A stretch of DNA of 64,000 nucleotides from Zopfochytrium polystomum (GCA_025765615.1 JAIVFJ010000010.1:372001-436000), one strand, 5' to 3'; shown: positions 33,775 to 44,788, counted from the stretch's first letter. Program-made: numbers and translations. The notes: generated by a model from the sequence alone, not told the origin.

Positions 33775-36700
33775 GGGGCAATTCCCTGGACCCTCCTCCA
33801 AGCTGCCCCTGTTTCATCACCACCACCAGCACCACAAACACCTCAGATTCCAAGCCCCACCAACTCACCATGGATGTCAAGATTCAACTCTCACCCAAGT
33901 CAACCATCACAACCAAGGCCCTTATAGACTCTGGATCATCCTGCAACATCATTGATGCCACCCTTGCCAAGTCTTGTGCCATTCCTACGATCAAGAAATC
34001 CACACCCCTCAAGGTCCACTTTGCCAATCATGCTCTGTTCAAGGAAATCAGCCATGAAACCAAGCTAAACCTCCACATCCAAGACTTTCCACCATCCATG
34101 GTCAATCTGGAAGTATTGGATCTTGGCTCACCCACATTCTCTGTCATCCTGGGATTACCATGGCTGCAAACCCAGAACCCTGCCATTGATTGGGTCACTG
34201 GTCAAGTCCAACCTCCACCAATTGGAACAGTCACCCAAAACTCAAGTCAAGCCCCCAAGTCTCATGCTCTCAAGCCCTTGATTCAAGATTCACAGCCAGC
34301 CAAGACTCCAGTTCCACAGTTCACAGTTCACAGTCAAGATTCAAGTAGAGCTCATAGAGCTCACAGTCATGGCCATGACTCTTGTTCACAGAACCCACAG
34401 TCAAAGATTCAAGTACCACAGTTCACAGTCCACATTCAAGATTCAAGTTCCACAGCTCACAGTCTTTGCCAAGAACAGAACTCTCAGTCAAAGATTCAAG
34501 AATCACAGTTCCCAGTCAAGAATTCAAGCCCCACTGCTGAGGAGCACGACAACCTGGACCCATCAGACCTTTTGCTGGCATCCAAGCTACCAAAAGAATA
34601 TCTCCCTTATGCTGATGTGTTTTCCAAGACCAAGGCAGACCTGCTACCAGCTCAGAGGCCTTATGACTGTGAAATCCCACTCAAGGATGAAACTTGCAGC
34701 CCACCTTTCAAGCCACTGTACCACCTCTCTCCACCAGAAGCCAAGGCCCTCCAAGAATACATTGAAGAAATGCTGAACAAGGGATTCATCCAACCTTCCA
34801 AGTCACCAGCTGGAGCTCCCATCTTTTTTGTCAAGAAGAAGGATGGGGGACTGAGACCCTGTGTGGACTACAGAGATCTCAATGAGATGACAGTCAAGAA
34901 CCGCTATCCACTGCCTCTCATCTCTGAATTACTGGACAAACTGAGCCATGCAAGGATATTTTCCAAGATTGACCTCAGAGGTGCCTACAATTTGGTCAGA
35001 ATTAAGCCCCAGGATCAATGGAAGACTGCCTTCAGATGCAAATACGGTCACTTTGAGTACTTGGTTATGCCCTTTGGACTTACCAATGCTCCAGCTATTT
35101 TCCAAGGCATGATGAATGACATCTTCAGGGATATTCTGGACCTTTTTGTCATTGTCTACCTGGATGATATCCTGGTATTTTCATCTGACACTGCAAGCCA
35201 TATGGGACATGTCAAGACTGTCTTGGAGAGACTCAGACAGCATCACCTCTATGCAAAGCTGGAGAGGTGTGAATTCCACAAGACCTCCATTGAGTTTTTG
35301 GGGTTCATTGTGTCTGACAAAGGGATCTCCATGGCACCAGACAAGATCCAAACTATTCTTGAATGGAAGGCTCCAAATTCCATCAAGGATGTTCAAAGCT
35401 TCCTTGGATTTTGCAACTTCTACAGAACCTTCATTGCCAACTATTCTGCCATAGCCAAGCCTCTCACTGATCTCACCAAGAAGACCACCAAGTTTGAATG
35501 GACCCCAGCAGCAGAGCAAGCCTGGCTAGCTCTTAAGACAGCAACCACAAGTGCACCACTCCTTAAGCATGTGGATCCCTTGCTTCCCTTCACCTTGGAA
35601 ACTGATGCCTCAGACTATGCCCTTGGCGCTGTTCTGTCCCAGCCAAGCTCTCAGGACCCCTCTGCTCCTCTGCATCCAGTGGCATATTACTCCAGGAAGC
35701 TGAACAGTGCTGAGTGTAACTACACAGTCCATGACAAGGAGTTGCTTGCAATTGTGGAAGCATTCAAATTCTGGAGACACTACTTGGCTGGTTCTAAAGG
35801 CATCTCTGTCTATTCTGATCACAAGAACCTCACCTTCTTCAGGGCAAGGAGGTTGCTCAAACAGAGGCATGCCAGGTGGGCTGAACTGCTCTCTGAGTAT
35901 GACTTTAAGCTGTGCTATTCTCCTGGCCACCTTAACACTGTGGCTGATGCCCTGTCAAGAAGAACAGACCTTGCACCTGAAGGGGGAGATGGTTTCACCC
36001 CACCATCCAAGACACACCTTTCATTGCTTCCTGACAGTGTGTGGGCCCATGCTATTTCCAAGGACCCCAAGCCTCACAAGATTCAAATCAGCCAAGAAGA
36101 GGAAAAACTTGAGATACTCAAGACAAGGCATGATGCAGCAACAGCTGGACACCCAGGAGAGCACAAGACCTATGAGCTTGTTTCCAGAGACTTCTACTGG
36201 CCAGGCATGAGGAAGTACATCAAGAACTATGTCAGCAGCTGTGAAACCTGTCAAAGAAACAAATCCAGCAGACACAAGCCCTATGGACTTCTGGAGCCCC
36301 TCCCAATTGCCATCAGCCCTTGGTCATCAATATCCATGGACTTCATTGTGAAACTGCCCCCATCCCATGGATTTGACTCTATCCTTGTTGTCATCTGCAG
36401 AAGGACAAAGTTGGCCCATTTCATCCCCTGCACTGAGAATATAGATGCACAAGGAACAGCAGACCTGTTTTTGCAGCACATATTCAGGCTCCATGGGCTG
36501 CCTCAGTCAATCATCAGTGACAGAGGACCTCAGTTCAGATCTCAATTTTGGAAAGCACTCACAGCAGCCCTTGGAATCAAGTCTCAACTGTCAACTGCTT
36601 ATCACCCTCAGACTGATGGACAAACAGAAAGAACAAACCAGACTCTGGAGCAGTATTTGAGGTGCTATGTCAGCTATCAACAGGATGATTGGCCCACCCT

Positions 36701-37409
36701 CCTTCCACTGGCAGAATTTGCTCTCAACAATTCTCTCCACTCAAGCACCCAGCTATCTCCTTTCTTTGCAACCTATGGCTTCAATCCAAGAGGAGATCTT
36801 CTGGGACAAGAGACCCTATCCAATGTCCAAGCTCCTGCTGCGGCTTCACACTTACATAAGCTCAAGATCATCAACTCCTTCCTGGACTCCACCCTGAAGC
36901 AAGCCCAAGAAGATGCCTCAAGATTCGCCAACACTCACAGAATGGACCATGACCTTGCTGTGGGTCAGCAAGTTTGGCTTCTGAGGAAGAACTTGCAGAC
37001 CAAAAGACCAAGTCCCAAGCTAGACAACCTCAAGTTGGGACCTTTCAAGATCTTGGAGCAAATCAATCCAGTCACCTTCAAGCTGGATCTCCCTGCATCC
37101 ATGAAGATCCACCCAGTTTTCCATGTCAGCCTTTTAGAGAAGTTTGTGGCCAATTCCATTCCAGGCAGAGTTGTTCCTCCTCCTCCTCCAGTTGAGGTAG
37201 AAGGTGAAGAGGAATTTGAGGTTGAACAAATCTTGGATGCCAAGTGGTTTGGAAGAACACTCAAGTTCCTTGTTAAGTGGAAAGGTTACTCAGATGCTGA
37301 CAACACCTGGGAGCCTGAGTCAAACCTCACTCACTGCCAAGACCTTCTGCTCGAGTTCAAGACCAGGTACCCCACCAAGTTGCAGAAGAGGCCTAAAAGG
37401 GGGAGATGA
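33690..37409 (+). CDS. pol: Chromovirus pol (PR-RT-RH-IN-chromodomain)
   Basis: An open frame of 1,239 codons lies in the -1 frame relative to gag, so translation most likely enters at the slippery site 33747-33753 rather than at the Met. Domains in order are aspartic protease with LIDSGSS (about residue 80), reverse transcriptase with IVYLDDILVFS (about residue 490) and RNase H with LETDASDYALGAVLS and SDHKNLTFF. The integrase has an HHCC zinc finger (H..H...CETCQ) and DDE motifs (SMDF, ISDRGPQF, TDGQTERTNQTLE). A C-terminal chromodomain follows (KFLVKWKGYSDADNTWEPE). Three imperfect QVPQFTVH-type repeats sit between protease and RT. The stop codon directly abuts the 3' LTR. Confidence 0.96.
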   Translation: MFLLWLQGACCQGLPKEEAPKLPGPGSLRGNSLDPPPSCPCFITTTSTTNTSDSKPHQLTMDVKIQLSPKSTITTKALIDSGSSCNIIDATLAKSCAIPTIKKSTPLKVHFANHALFKEISHETKLNLHIQDFPPSMVNLEVLDLGSPTFSVILGLPWLQTQNPAIDWVTGQVQPPPIGTVTQNSSQAPKSHALKPLIQDSQPAKTPVPQFTVHSQDSSRAHRAHSHGHDSCSQNPQSKIQVPQFTVHIQDSSSTAHSLCQEQNSQSKIQESQFPVKNSSPTAEEHDNLDPSDLLLASKLPKEYLPYADVFSKTKADLLPAQRPYDCEIPLKDETCSPPFKPLYHLSPPEAKALQEYIEEMLNKGFIQPSKSPAGAPIFFVKKKDGGLRPCVDYRDLNEMTVKNRYPLPLISELLDKLSHARIFSKIDLRGAYNLVRIKPQDQWKTAFRCKYGHFEYLVMPFGLTNAPAIFQGMMNDIFRDILDLFVIVYLDDILVFSSDTASHMGHVKTVLERLRQHHLYAKLERCEFHKTSIEFLGFIVSDKGISMAPDKIQTILEWKAPNSIKDVQSFLGFCNFYRTFIANYSAIAKPLTDLTKKTTKFEWTPAAEQAWLALKTATTSAPLLKHVDPLLPFTLETDASDYALGAVLSQPSSQDPSAPLHPVAYYSRKLNSAECNYTVHDKELLAIVEAFKFWRHYLAGSKGISVYSDHKNLTFFRARRLLKQRHARWAELLSEYDFKLCYSPGHLNTVADALSRRTDLAPEGGDGFTPPSKTHLSLLPDSVWAHAISKDPKPHKIQISQEEEKLEILKTRHDAATAGHPGEHKTYELVSRDFYWPGMRKYIKNYVSSCETCQRNKSSRHKPYGLLEPLPIAISPWSSISMDFIVKLPPSHGFDSILVVICRRTKLAHFIPCTENIDAQGTADLFLQHIFRLHGLPQSIISDRGPQFRSQFWKALTAALGIKSQLSTAYHPQTDGQTERTNQTLEQYLRCYVSYQQDDWPTLLPLAEFALNNSLHSSTQLSPFFATYGFNPRGDLLGQETLSNVQAPAAASHLHKLKIINSFLDSTLKQAQEDASRFANTHRMDHDLAVGQQVWLLRKNLQTKRPSPKLDNLKLGPFKILEQINPVTFKLDLPASMKIHPVFHVSLLEKFVANSIPGRVVPPPPPVEVEGEEEFEVEQILDAKWFGRTLKFLVKWKGYSDADNTWEPESNLTHCQDLLLEFKTRYPTKLQKRPKRGR
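33747..33753 (+). promoter_or_regulatory. -1 ribosomal slippery heptamer
   Basis: C CCA AAC in the gag frame matches the X XXY YYZ rule for -1 frameshifting and lies inside the gag/pol overlap, 19 bases before the gag stop. After the shift, reading continues in the pol frame. Any downstream stimulatory RNA structure was not evaluated. Confidence 0.6.
37395..37409 (+). other. Polypurine tract
   Basis: AAAAGGGGGAGATGA immediately precedes the 3' LTR and primes plus-strand DNA synthesis. It also encodes the last pol codons and its TGA stop. Confidence 0.85.
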
Positions 37410-37762
37410 TGTTATGAATCACCCTCTGGAAACCTCTGGAACCTTCTAGAACATTCCTTCATGGAACCTTCTGGAACCTTCTGGAACCTTCTAGAACATT
37501 CCTTCATGGAACCTTGTGGAACCTTCTGGAACCTTCTTTGCTTTCCTGACTTGTCTTGTTGTCATTGGTATCATTGGTATCATTGTATTACTAATTGCTC
37601 TTTCTGGAACTTTCTTGGAGTCTTGACAAGGAACACTCTCAAAAGGTATAAAAGGGGGATGGGGGACCTGTCCCATCCCTCAAGTGAATTATTGTTTCCA
37701 ATACAATCATCACTCCTCTCAGTTCCTTGTCTGCCTTGTCCTGTCCTGCCCTGTTCCTGACA
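37410..37762 (+). repeat. 3' LTR (353 bp)
   Basis: Reads as identical to the 5' LTR over its full 353 bp, including the extended GAA/TTC array, so the insertion is recent. Confidence 0.97.
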
Positions 37763-37840
37763 GTTCCAGAAGGTTCCACAAGGTTCCATGAAGGAATGTT
37801 CTAGAAGGTTCCAGAGGTTTCCAGAGGGTGATTCATAACA
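37763..37840 (-). repeat. Recipient solo LTR, right part
   Basis: Continuation of the minus-strand LTR at 32223-32457 (GTTCCAGAAGG...ATTCATAACA). The intact element interrupts its GAA/TTC array. Confidence 0.85.
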
Positions 37841-38644
37841 TTGATGGAGCTAGTTTGTTTTTGAGGACCTCTGCTGAGTCTTTGTCACTTTGATTGGCCA
37901 GCTCAGTGTGTTGCTTATCATAGTTGTTTTGTCAAACAGGTTTTTGAAGAGTGAGATTAGTTTGGCTAAACTTGTTATCTAAGGAGCTGGGTTGCCAACA
38001 ACAAGAAAAATGTTTCATATCCTCATATCCAACAGGGTTTGGTTCAGTGAGCCAACAAAGATTTGAACAACTATTGGAAAGGCTGAATGCGATGGAGGAG
38101 TTCTCCAGCTGCTGACTTTGCAAGGCTGTCAACTTGATGGTACGCTTCGATCAGGTAATGAAGGAATCTGAGGCTTCAGTTGGTTCCATTTTGATGCATT
38201 CAAACTCACCAATGATCTACTTTGCAACTCCCTGATCTGCTGTGCGGCAAATTATTCCCAGTTCCCCAACCAATTCGTAGGCAAAGTTTCAACCTGGTGT
38301 GATTTGTGTGAGAAGGGCTTGAGAGATGTGGCAACAAATGATTAGACAGCAATGCATTCTGGTATTGTGTTCCAGGAAACCAAGTTACTTTCGCTTGTCG
38401 ATGAGGTGGAGGCACCAATTGAAATCTCTGTCCTTGGAATGGTAGGTTGCTGCATTGCAGAGGTTTCGTGGATCAACAGCATTGTTGTGCTCCGCATCAA
38501 TGTGACTTGTGTCAATGTAGTGGTGTAGGTCAACATTTTTGCTGGAGAGTTCTGCTGTAAGATCCTCCAACCAGTCACTGAAATTCTCTGGACCCTCCAA
38601 GACACTGAAGGACTGGCGACATAGTTGGTTGACTCAGTAGTCAT
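37841..38644 (-). pseudogene. Copia gag relic, second copy
   Basis: Start MTTESTNYVASPSVSW at 38644. One frame change later it reads GPENFSDWLEDLTAELSSKN, DAEHNNAVDP and NWCLHLIDKRK. Further downstream it is homologous to 2880-3110. It retains the block deleted from the first copy. Frame shifts and stops make it non-functional. It is cut by the gypsy LTR at 37840. Confidence 0.65.
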
Positions 38645-39283
38645 ATTGTTTTCTCAGGATGTTTATGTGTGCCAAGTTTGAAAGGAATTCGTTGGGTTTT
38701 GGGTGTGTTGTGAAGGTGGTGTTGCAGCAGATGAAAAGTTGGATTGTTGGCTTGGTGTGTCAGGTAGGGGGGTGGTTGTTGTCTCCAACTGAGGACAAAA
38801 AATGAAAAAATGGTGTGGGTTGGAGGTAATCTGGTGATCCTGAGAGGAAAAAGGGGTAGCTTATCACAAAGGAGGATGATTCTGTGAAAGCAAATAGTAT
38901 CAGTGTGTAGCCCAGAAGCAGATATTTCCAATGACGGTTTCAGTTCCTTTGGTCCAATGACGGTTTCAGTTCCTTTGGGGCAGGGCTGGAAGGCCAGCAA
39001 ATTGAGGTTGAAGTTGGAAAAGTGGGTGCCAACTTCAGAGGCAGAGTATGCGATGTGGGAGCGTCAGATCCAGGACCAGGAGGGCTCGTTGGAAAGAGGA
39101 TTCCAATGGTAGTAAGGAGATTGCTGTACAATGTCTGTAGCACCTGTGATCAATCCGCACAGTTCGCAGGTCTGAAAGCTTATAACCCCTTCTGCTGATT
39201 GGATCTGGCTGGATGATCCATGCAGAGCAGTATCAGGTCAAAGCTCCTGCACACTGCTTACACCAAAAGACTCAAACCTAACA
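38645..39283 (-). repeat. Copia leader and 5' LTR-like region
   Basis: The minus strand starts TGTTAGGTTTGAGTC at 39283, related to 6589 onward. A TATAA follows near 39186, then a leader ending CCTGAGAAAACAAT before the gag start. A 26-base tandem duplication (AATGACGGTTTCAGTTCC unit) lies at about 38928-38980. Confidence 0.5.
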
Positions 39284-39322
39284 GATGCAGCCACGCTTCA
39301 TATGACTCACCTGCATTGATGG

Positions 39323-39970
39323 CTAATGTGACAGTGGGCGATTGAGTACGACTGTTGTCATTGCTGGGCAGACAAGCAGTAGATGCAGTCGTGAAGAGCG
39401 ACTGAACCCATAAAGGGGTGGGCGCAACGGCCTTTTGCTGTTGTCACGTAGCGGTGGCTGGACATCCCTTTCTCCCTCTTTGTCTTCCTCTACCCTCCCC
39501 TTCCTTTTGCAAGTAAGAAGTCTGGTCCGTTGAGAGGGAGGGCTGCGGTCAGGTTGAGCAGCAATTGTCAAGATATGTTGATTGGCGTGGGTGCCAAATA
39601 AAGGAGGAAGGGGTAGGGCCACTCATGAAAGCGGAAAGTTAAATTGTGGTGCAATCCAACAATTGATAACGATCTGGTCTAGGGGTGGCGAATCGCGATT
39701 CAACACAATGATCAAAAAGCGATCTGGCGGCGATCTGGTGATGGCAAGGCGGTGGCAAACGGTCTCAGGTGACTGTAGACGAGCAATCACGATCTGGCGG
39801 CAAGCAGTCGAAAATCGATGGGGTGGTGCTCTAGTTGTGAAGGTGATGGAGGTAATTGCAATCTGGCAGCGAACTGGCAGTGATTTGGCGGCAATCTGGC
39901 CGCGGCAACGGTGATCGTGATCCAAGATCGCGATCTGGCAGGGAGGGGCAATGGAAGTGGCGATGCAGGA
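39323..39970 (-). pseudogene. LINE 5' end relic (5' UTR and ORF1 start)
   Basis: 39622 downward reads PPLFGTHANQHILTIAAQPD, matching the start of the LINE ORF1 at 62368 (FFGTHADQHILTI). The adjacent 39650-39970 shows the same GATCTGGCGG/ATCTGG-type words as the LINE 5' UTR at 62.4-62.9 kb. Confidence 0.6.
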
Positions 39971-39999
39971 GAATGGTCGGGGCGGCGGCAAGGGTGCAG

Positions 40000-40953
40000 T
40001 GTCTATGTTTGTGCTCCTGCCCTGAAATTCTTTTCGAACACCAATCTTGTATCAATTTTTCCTCCCTCCTTTGTGGTTTCATCCCCCAATCCTTTCACGA
40101 CACCTTATTCTCATGTGATAACCCTGCTGCCTCTGTCCTTAAAACCCTTGTCACCACTTTCCGTCAGCTCCCTCTTGATGCCCACTGACTCATTTGGATT
40201 CCCCATTGCGACTACACTATCTCTTGGGAGAACTCAAAGCCCATCAAGCCGTCTGACAAGCCTCAAAGCTCCACAGATTCCCTCCACGAAGTTCCCAGGC
40301 CTCGCACCCACCGTCTTCTCCAATTGTCAACCCTTCCCCCCCCTCCCACTCCATCATCCCACAGAACTCGTAACAGCCCTTCACAAACCCTCTCAACCTT
40401 GCTGCACAACATGCAGTTGCCAGCACTCCATTGACACTTGCCAAGGCATCTGGCTTTTGCCCACCAAGGCTTCTTCCAGATGGATTGACCACTACCTCAG
40501 CCACACAAAACTTGTTGCAGGCATTATCTGGCTTCACCACACAATAGAACTTCCCTCACACCAACAAGCAAGAGCCACTCGTCACCCATCTCCAGCTGAT
40601 CTCCCTGATATTCACTGAGCCCGCTATCGCCTTTCGCAATTTTGACATGGGCAGTAGCCTAATCTGACTTATCCCAACCCTCTGATTTTTCACAGCTGTT
40701 CCCCTCTCTTACTCTGACTTCCCTCAGACTTACTTCTCTATTTTCTGTTTCTGTGTTTGTCCCCTTCTCCTTTGAACATTGTGGCTTTATGTGCAGTGGA
40801 GATGCCTGACGACCCTGTAAGTCTGTAGTGCCTTGGGTGGGTTTGCTGAGGTGATACCTGGACTTAGTCTATTACAGTTCACTGTTGATGGCTCTTTCTC
40901 TTCCCACTGGCCCCTTTGGGACTGGAACAATAAAATAAATAAGTAAATAAAAA
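40000..40953 (+). pseudogene. Probable LINE 3' end
   Basis: The plus strand has a 3'-end-like layout: a Cys/His cluster CTTCSCQHSIDTC near 40405-40440, a stop at 40618, a T/C-rich trailer and a terminal AATAAAATAAATAAGTAAAT run. The last is typical of non-LTR element tails. Assignment to the LINE family at 56.8-62.7 kb cannot be confirmed, because that copy lacks its 3' end. Confidence 0.35.
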
Positions 40954-41699
40954 ATGAGCAAGGGTATCATCATTCTACTCAATAGCATAATCTTGTTCTT
41001 CTTCACTTGAATTCATTGAGAGTTCAACCGGACTCTCTGTTTTTTCCAGGTCTTGAAAATACAAAATTTTTCCAGCCTTTGCGGATCGTTCATCCTCTAT
41101 AAACCCTCAATAAGTCCTTCACCAAAATACTGATTTGGGCAACCTGCTGTTACAGTATGTAGCTAAAGTACCTCCACAGAGTTTCTGAAAGGCACGTGCA
41201 AATTCCAGGCATAAAGTCGGTTAAAAGCAAGACTTTAGTGGGGATTTCGGCCTGATCAGAGCCTTGAAAGCTCTCGATGAACCTTAAGCAATAGAGAACA
41301 AGCTCCCTGTGATTCAGCATCAGGCTTGAAACGGCTGGGTTTAAAAGGTCACACAGGCTTAATAGAAATAAAGAAAGGTTCACAGTAAAACTTATTTATT
41401 AAGAAATGGTATTAATGGAGGTCATTGGGGGAGAAGGCGGGCGTGTTGAGGGTACTAATGATGCTGCATTTATCAGGGGCTACTATTTATAGGAGAGTCG
41501 CATAAGACGTCGTTTCAAGTGGAAAATCGACTCAGTCACTTGCCACTCAACTGCAACCCAGTTCATGGTAAATCAGCCTTCTACGCAAGTCGATATGGTT
41601 TGTCCTGTTGTCATTGGTGCGTAAGCGCGCTGATACCCAGAGCGTCCCTTTGCCCCGTCATATTTTGTGTTGATTCCCTGTTTATGAATACTTAGTGGA
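40954..41699. other. No gene seen
   Basis: AT-rich intergenic DNA with short frames only. Confidence 0.3.
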
Positions 41700-41827
41700 T
41701 TGGGAAAAGAAGTAGGGTTAAAACACCCTAGTCAGCAGCCCAATAATGTTAGTTTTGGCCTATTGTTCTCTTCTTCCCTTACTCTATGGTCCATATCAAA
41801 GGTCAAAGGAGTGAGTATAGTCTCACA
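41700..41827 (+). repeat. Repeat family C, terminal fragment
   Basis: Matches the reverse complement of 58756-58880 and ends at AGTATAGTCTCACA, the same terminus as the 1,445-bp inserted element. The other terminus is not present here. Confidence 0.7.
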
Positions 41828-42296
41828 TGTTCAAGTTTGTGCTTATCCCATGTGCAGCGGGAGAGTGGCATCGGAAGGGGAGGGAAAAAACAGGGAGAGA
41901 AATGAGGATGCAGCAACAAGGACAAAAGTTAACGACGTTTTCCATGCATTACGTTTGAACTCCCTGACCACATAGCCTCAACTCGCCATGGTGAGCTCTT
42001 GTGCTCCTTGTAGTGATGAAACGCTTGCTACGACGAGGCAGGATCCAGGAATCTTGATCAATTGTTGTTTGTGATCACTGAAACGAAGCGATGTATCACC
42101 AGTCAAGCTCGAATTATGGTGATGGTTGGCAAACTGACCATCACGCCATTACTACCACGCTCTCTGCGATAGAGATTAACCGTGGAAGAGATAGCGAGCA
42201 AAAAGAGTGGAGTGCTAAACTGGAACAGATTATGTCTTTCAAACGCGAAGTCCACAGCAAGTACGTAATCGATCGATTTCCCTCCCCGGAAATACA
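41828..42296. other. Upstream region of phosphoesterase
   Basis: No supported gene. A 94-codon frame at 42091-42375 overlaps the chosen phosphoesterase start and could be 5' untranslated sequence. Confidence 0.3.
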
Positions 42297-44687
42297 ATGG
42301 TCTTGTTTGCCACGCGTGCCTTCAGCCCTCGCGTCGACCTTTGCTCCCGTTCTCACCTCCTTCAACTCATCTTGATGGCCTCACTGTGCTGCAGTGTCGC
42401 TGCCGTCGATGTGGGAAGATTCTCTCACAACAACTCGCCTTCAAAGCTACCACGGGTGGTTGGGGCAGACCTCAACCAGCCTCCCAGCGATGTCGGAGCA
42501 AACTCACTTGGTAAGCCCGCTTTAGATTTAAAAAATAGCGCGTCCGTGCCCCATCTGCATCTTTTCACACTGGTACGACTCGGCCAGCCTCCTCTCTCAT
42601 CTCTCGCGCTGCAGGCATCAGCTCAGTCGCCACAAACTCTGTAGCCCTACACTCCCCCACGACCGTGCCGCTGTTATCTAGCAAAAAGCCGCTTGCGGGG
42701 ACTGTGCCGGTGTCGTCTTCAACGACCAGCGCCGTGCGCAACTTATCAACGAGTCCGTCGCAGCAACAGCCGCCACCACAGCCGTCCTCAGGGATTTCGG
42801 ACAGCGCGTCACTGCGGACCACGTCCTCACGTTCCCCTCTGTCCACCATACCTAGGCCCGCCATCGATTCCAGTTCTTCTATTGCCACAGCAGCCGCCAA
42901 TGCCGCTTCAGCGGTGAGTTCGCTGGCGACGCCGAGCACCACGTCCTTTGCGACACCAATCCCCACGCCGTGCGACCCGACCCAGCCGCCGTTCCGAAAG
43001 GCCATGACGGTCGTCCTCGGCGAGGCCGACTTCAAGGACGTCATTTCCGAGTTTTATCTCGGGCGATGGCTGCCAAGCCTTGGTTTGGTACTGACACAAA
43101 CACAGGCAGCTGTCGCCGGTGTAAGGCTTCCCAACTACGTGGCGCTCATCGCGGGATCGAGCCTTGGCGTCACCGACGAAGTCGGAACCACCCTCACACA
43201 GGTGATGCGAGCGCGCCCACCATCCTCCCATCCCCTTTCCCCAAGCTCATGACAGCCGATCCACCAATTCCCGCGAAAGGGTTCCAACACCACATGATTC
43301 TTCGACCCAATCAGTACCAAGCGATGTTTATATATTGCAATGGTCCCAAAACGGAGCTGACTCAACAGGCTCTTCCTACAAAACAACAAATAGAACTCCA
43401 TAGTGGACCTAATGGAGCCCCGCGGATTTACCTGGAAGGCTTATATGGGCGGATATACAGGCAACTGCAGCATGGCCAGCACAATGCGCGGGAAAAATGC
43501 TGCTGGAAGCTGGCGAACATACCTCCGCTCCCGCAACCCATTCCTGCAATTTCCCGCAATCTTCGCCAACTCAACCCGGTGCGCTAATGTAGTTGGTGAA
43601 GCGGCGCTGGACTCTGATGCAGCTGCGGCATCAACGGGGGCGGGTACACTCCCAGATTACATGTTTTATGTGCCTGCCATGGAGGACGTGGCCGGCGGCA
43701 ACTCGACGCTTGCTGCAGCTGCCGGGTGGCTCAAGGCGTTTTTGGAGCCAAAGCTGGTGGACCCGGTGTTCGCTAAGGTTCGTCTGGCTGTTGCATGATG
43801 AGCAAGCTCGCTTTTTTGGGGGGAATCGGGGTAAGGGGTGGAGCGTTGGTTGGTGTGGGGAAATCGCCGTGCAAGAGCTGAGACACTTCCCTTCCCACAG
43901 ACGCTCTTCTTCCTCACATTTGACAATGCACGACTTTACACTACGACGACCACCGTCTGTGAGGCCTTTCTTGCTTCTTTCTTCCTTCTTTCTTCTTATG
44001 TAACCGAAACTCAACAACACTCAAATACCACACACACACACACACACACACAAACGCAAGACGGGCTTCTCGTTGGAGCGGGTGTATCCAAACCCGGAGT
44101 GACTTCGGCAACAACTTTCAAGCTGGGTTCATGGCCGGCGACCGTGCTCCGAGCGTTTCAAATGGATGCAGCACCGCTGGGGGACGGTGCGGCTGCGTCT
44201 CTTGGAACTTTCCCGCTTCGGTGGAATTGCGCTCCAGAAAACGCTTCAACCAGCAGTCCTGTGAGGCATCCTCTTTTCTCATGTGACCGATTCTTACTTT
44301 GCTCACCCGGCAAAATCGGCTCGCTGTCCAACTCTTCAGACGTTTCTGGCAACCTCTTCTTCGTTGCTTCCGTCGTCGGTTGTGATTACGGTTCCCGTTT
44401 CAAAACAGCCCGTCTCATCACCCGGTGCTCTGAACTCAACCACGCGCGGGTATGACCAGAGTGCGTCCGCGATGACAGCGGCCACTGTTTCCGTCCACAG
44501 TGTCGGCGGCACCGGCGAAAAAGGGCAGACGGCTGCAGCCTTTGGAAGTTCAATCGGATCCGTCAGGTCACATGCGACACGCGCCCACGACCCACAGGTG
44601 ATAGCTTCTCCATCCTCTGTCGCCGTGTTCATCGCGGCAGCTTCTCTAAAACCTCTTTCCTCCAACGCGCAAACTTCAGGGCCTTAG
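42297..44687 (+). CDS. Secreted phosphoesterase / acid phosphatase family
   Basis: Related to fungal phosphate-repressible acid phosphatases (phosphoesterase family, PF04185 type). Exons: 42297-42510, 42615-43201, 43394-43777, 43901-44260 and 44340-44687 (630 aa). A hydrophobic N-terminal LLQLILMASLCCSVAAV suggests a signal peptide; the start may instead be Met at 42375. A long Ser/Thr/Pro linker leads to the catalytic domain. Its blocks are KAMTVVLGEADFKDVIS, PNYVALIAGSSLGVTDE, SIVDLMEPRGFTWKAYMGGY, LPDYMFYVPAMED, WLKAFLEPKLVDPVFAK and TLFFLTFDNA. The usual metal-binding HPSEPNY and FDED motifs read RLPNY and FDNA, so catalysis may be altered. Exon 4 contains an in-frame (CA)n run coding THTHTHT. 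The C-terminus is Ser/Thr-rich. Confidence 0.75.
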
Positions 44688-44788
44688 TATGTCGCTGCTG
44701 ATATTTTTGATTCTGGTTTATTGGTGGAGAAGTTTCGGGTGACTTACAACAAAAAAAAGAAAATCATGAAGAAAAAAAAACTCCCCTA

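Larger units (their letters stand above)
32458..37762 (+). mobile_element. Intact Ty3/gypsy chromovirus (5,305 bp)
   Basis: A complete LTR retrotransposon has identical-looking 353-bp LTRs, intact gag and pol frames, a self-priming site and a purine tract. It is flanked by GTTCC at 32453-32457 and GTTCC at 37763-37767, a perfect 5-bp target duplication. Identical LTRs and open frames mean a very recent insertion. The chromodomain at the integrase end and the self-priming layout place it near the Tf1/sushi group. Confidence 0.95.
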
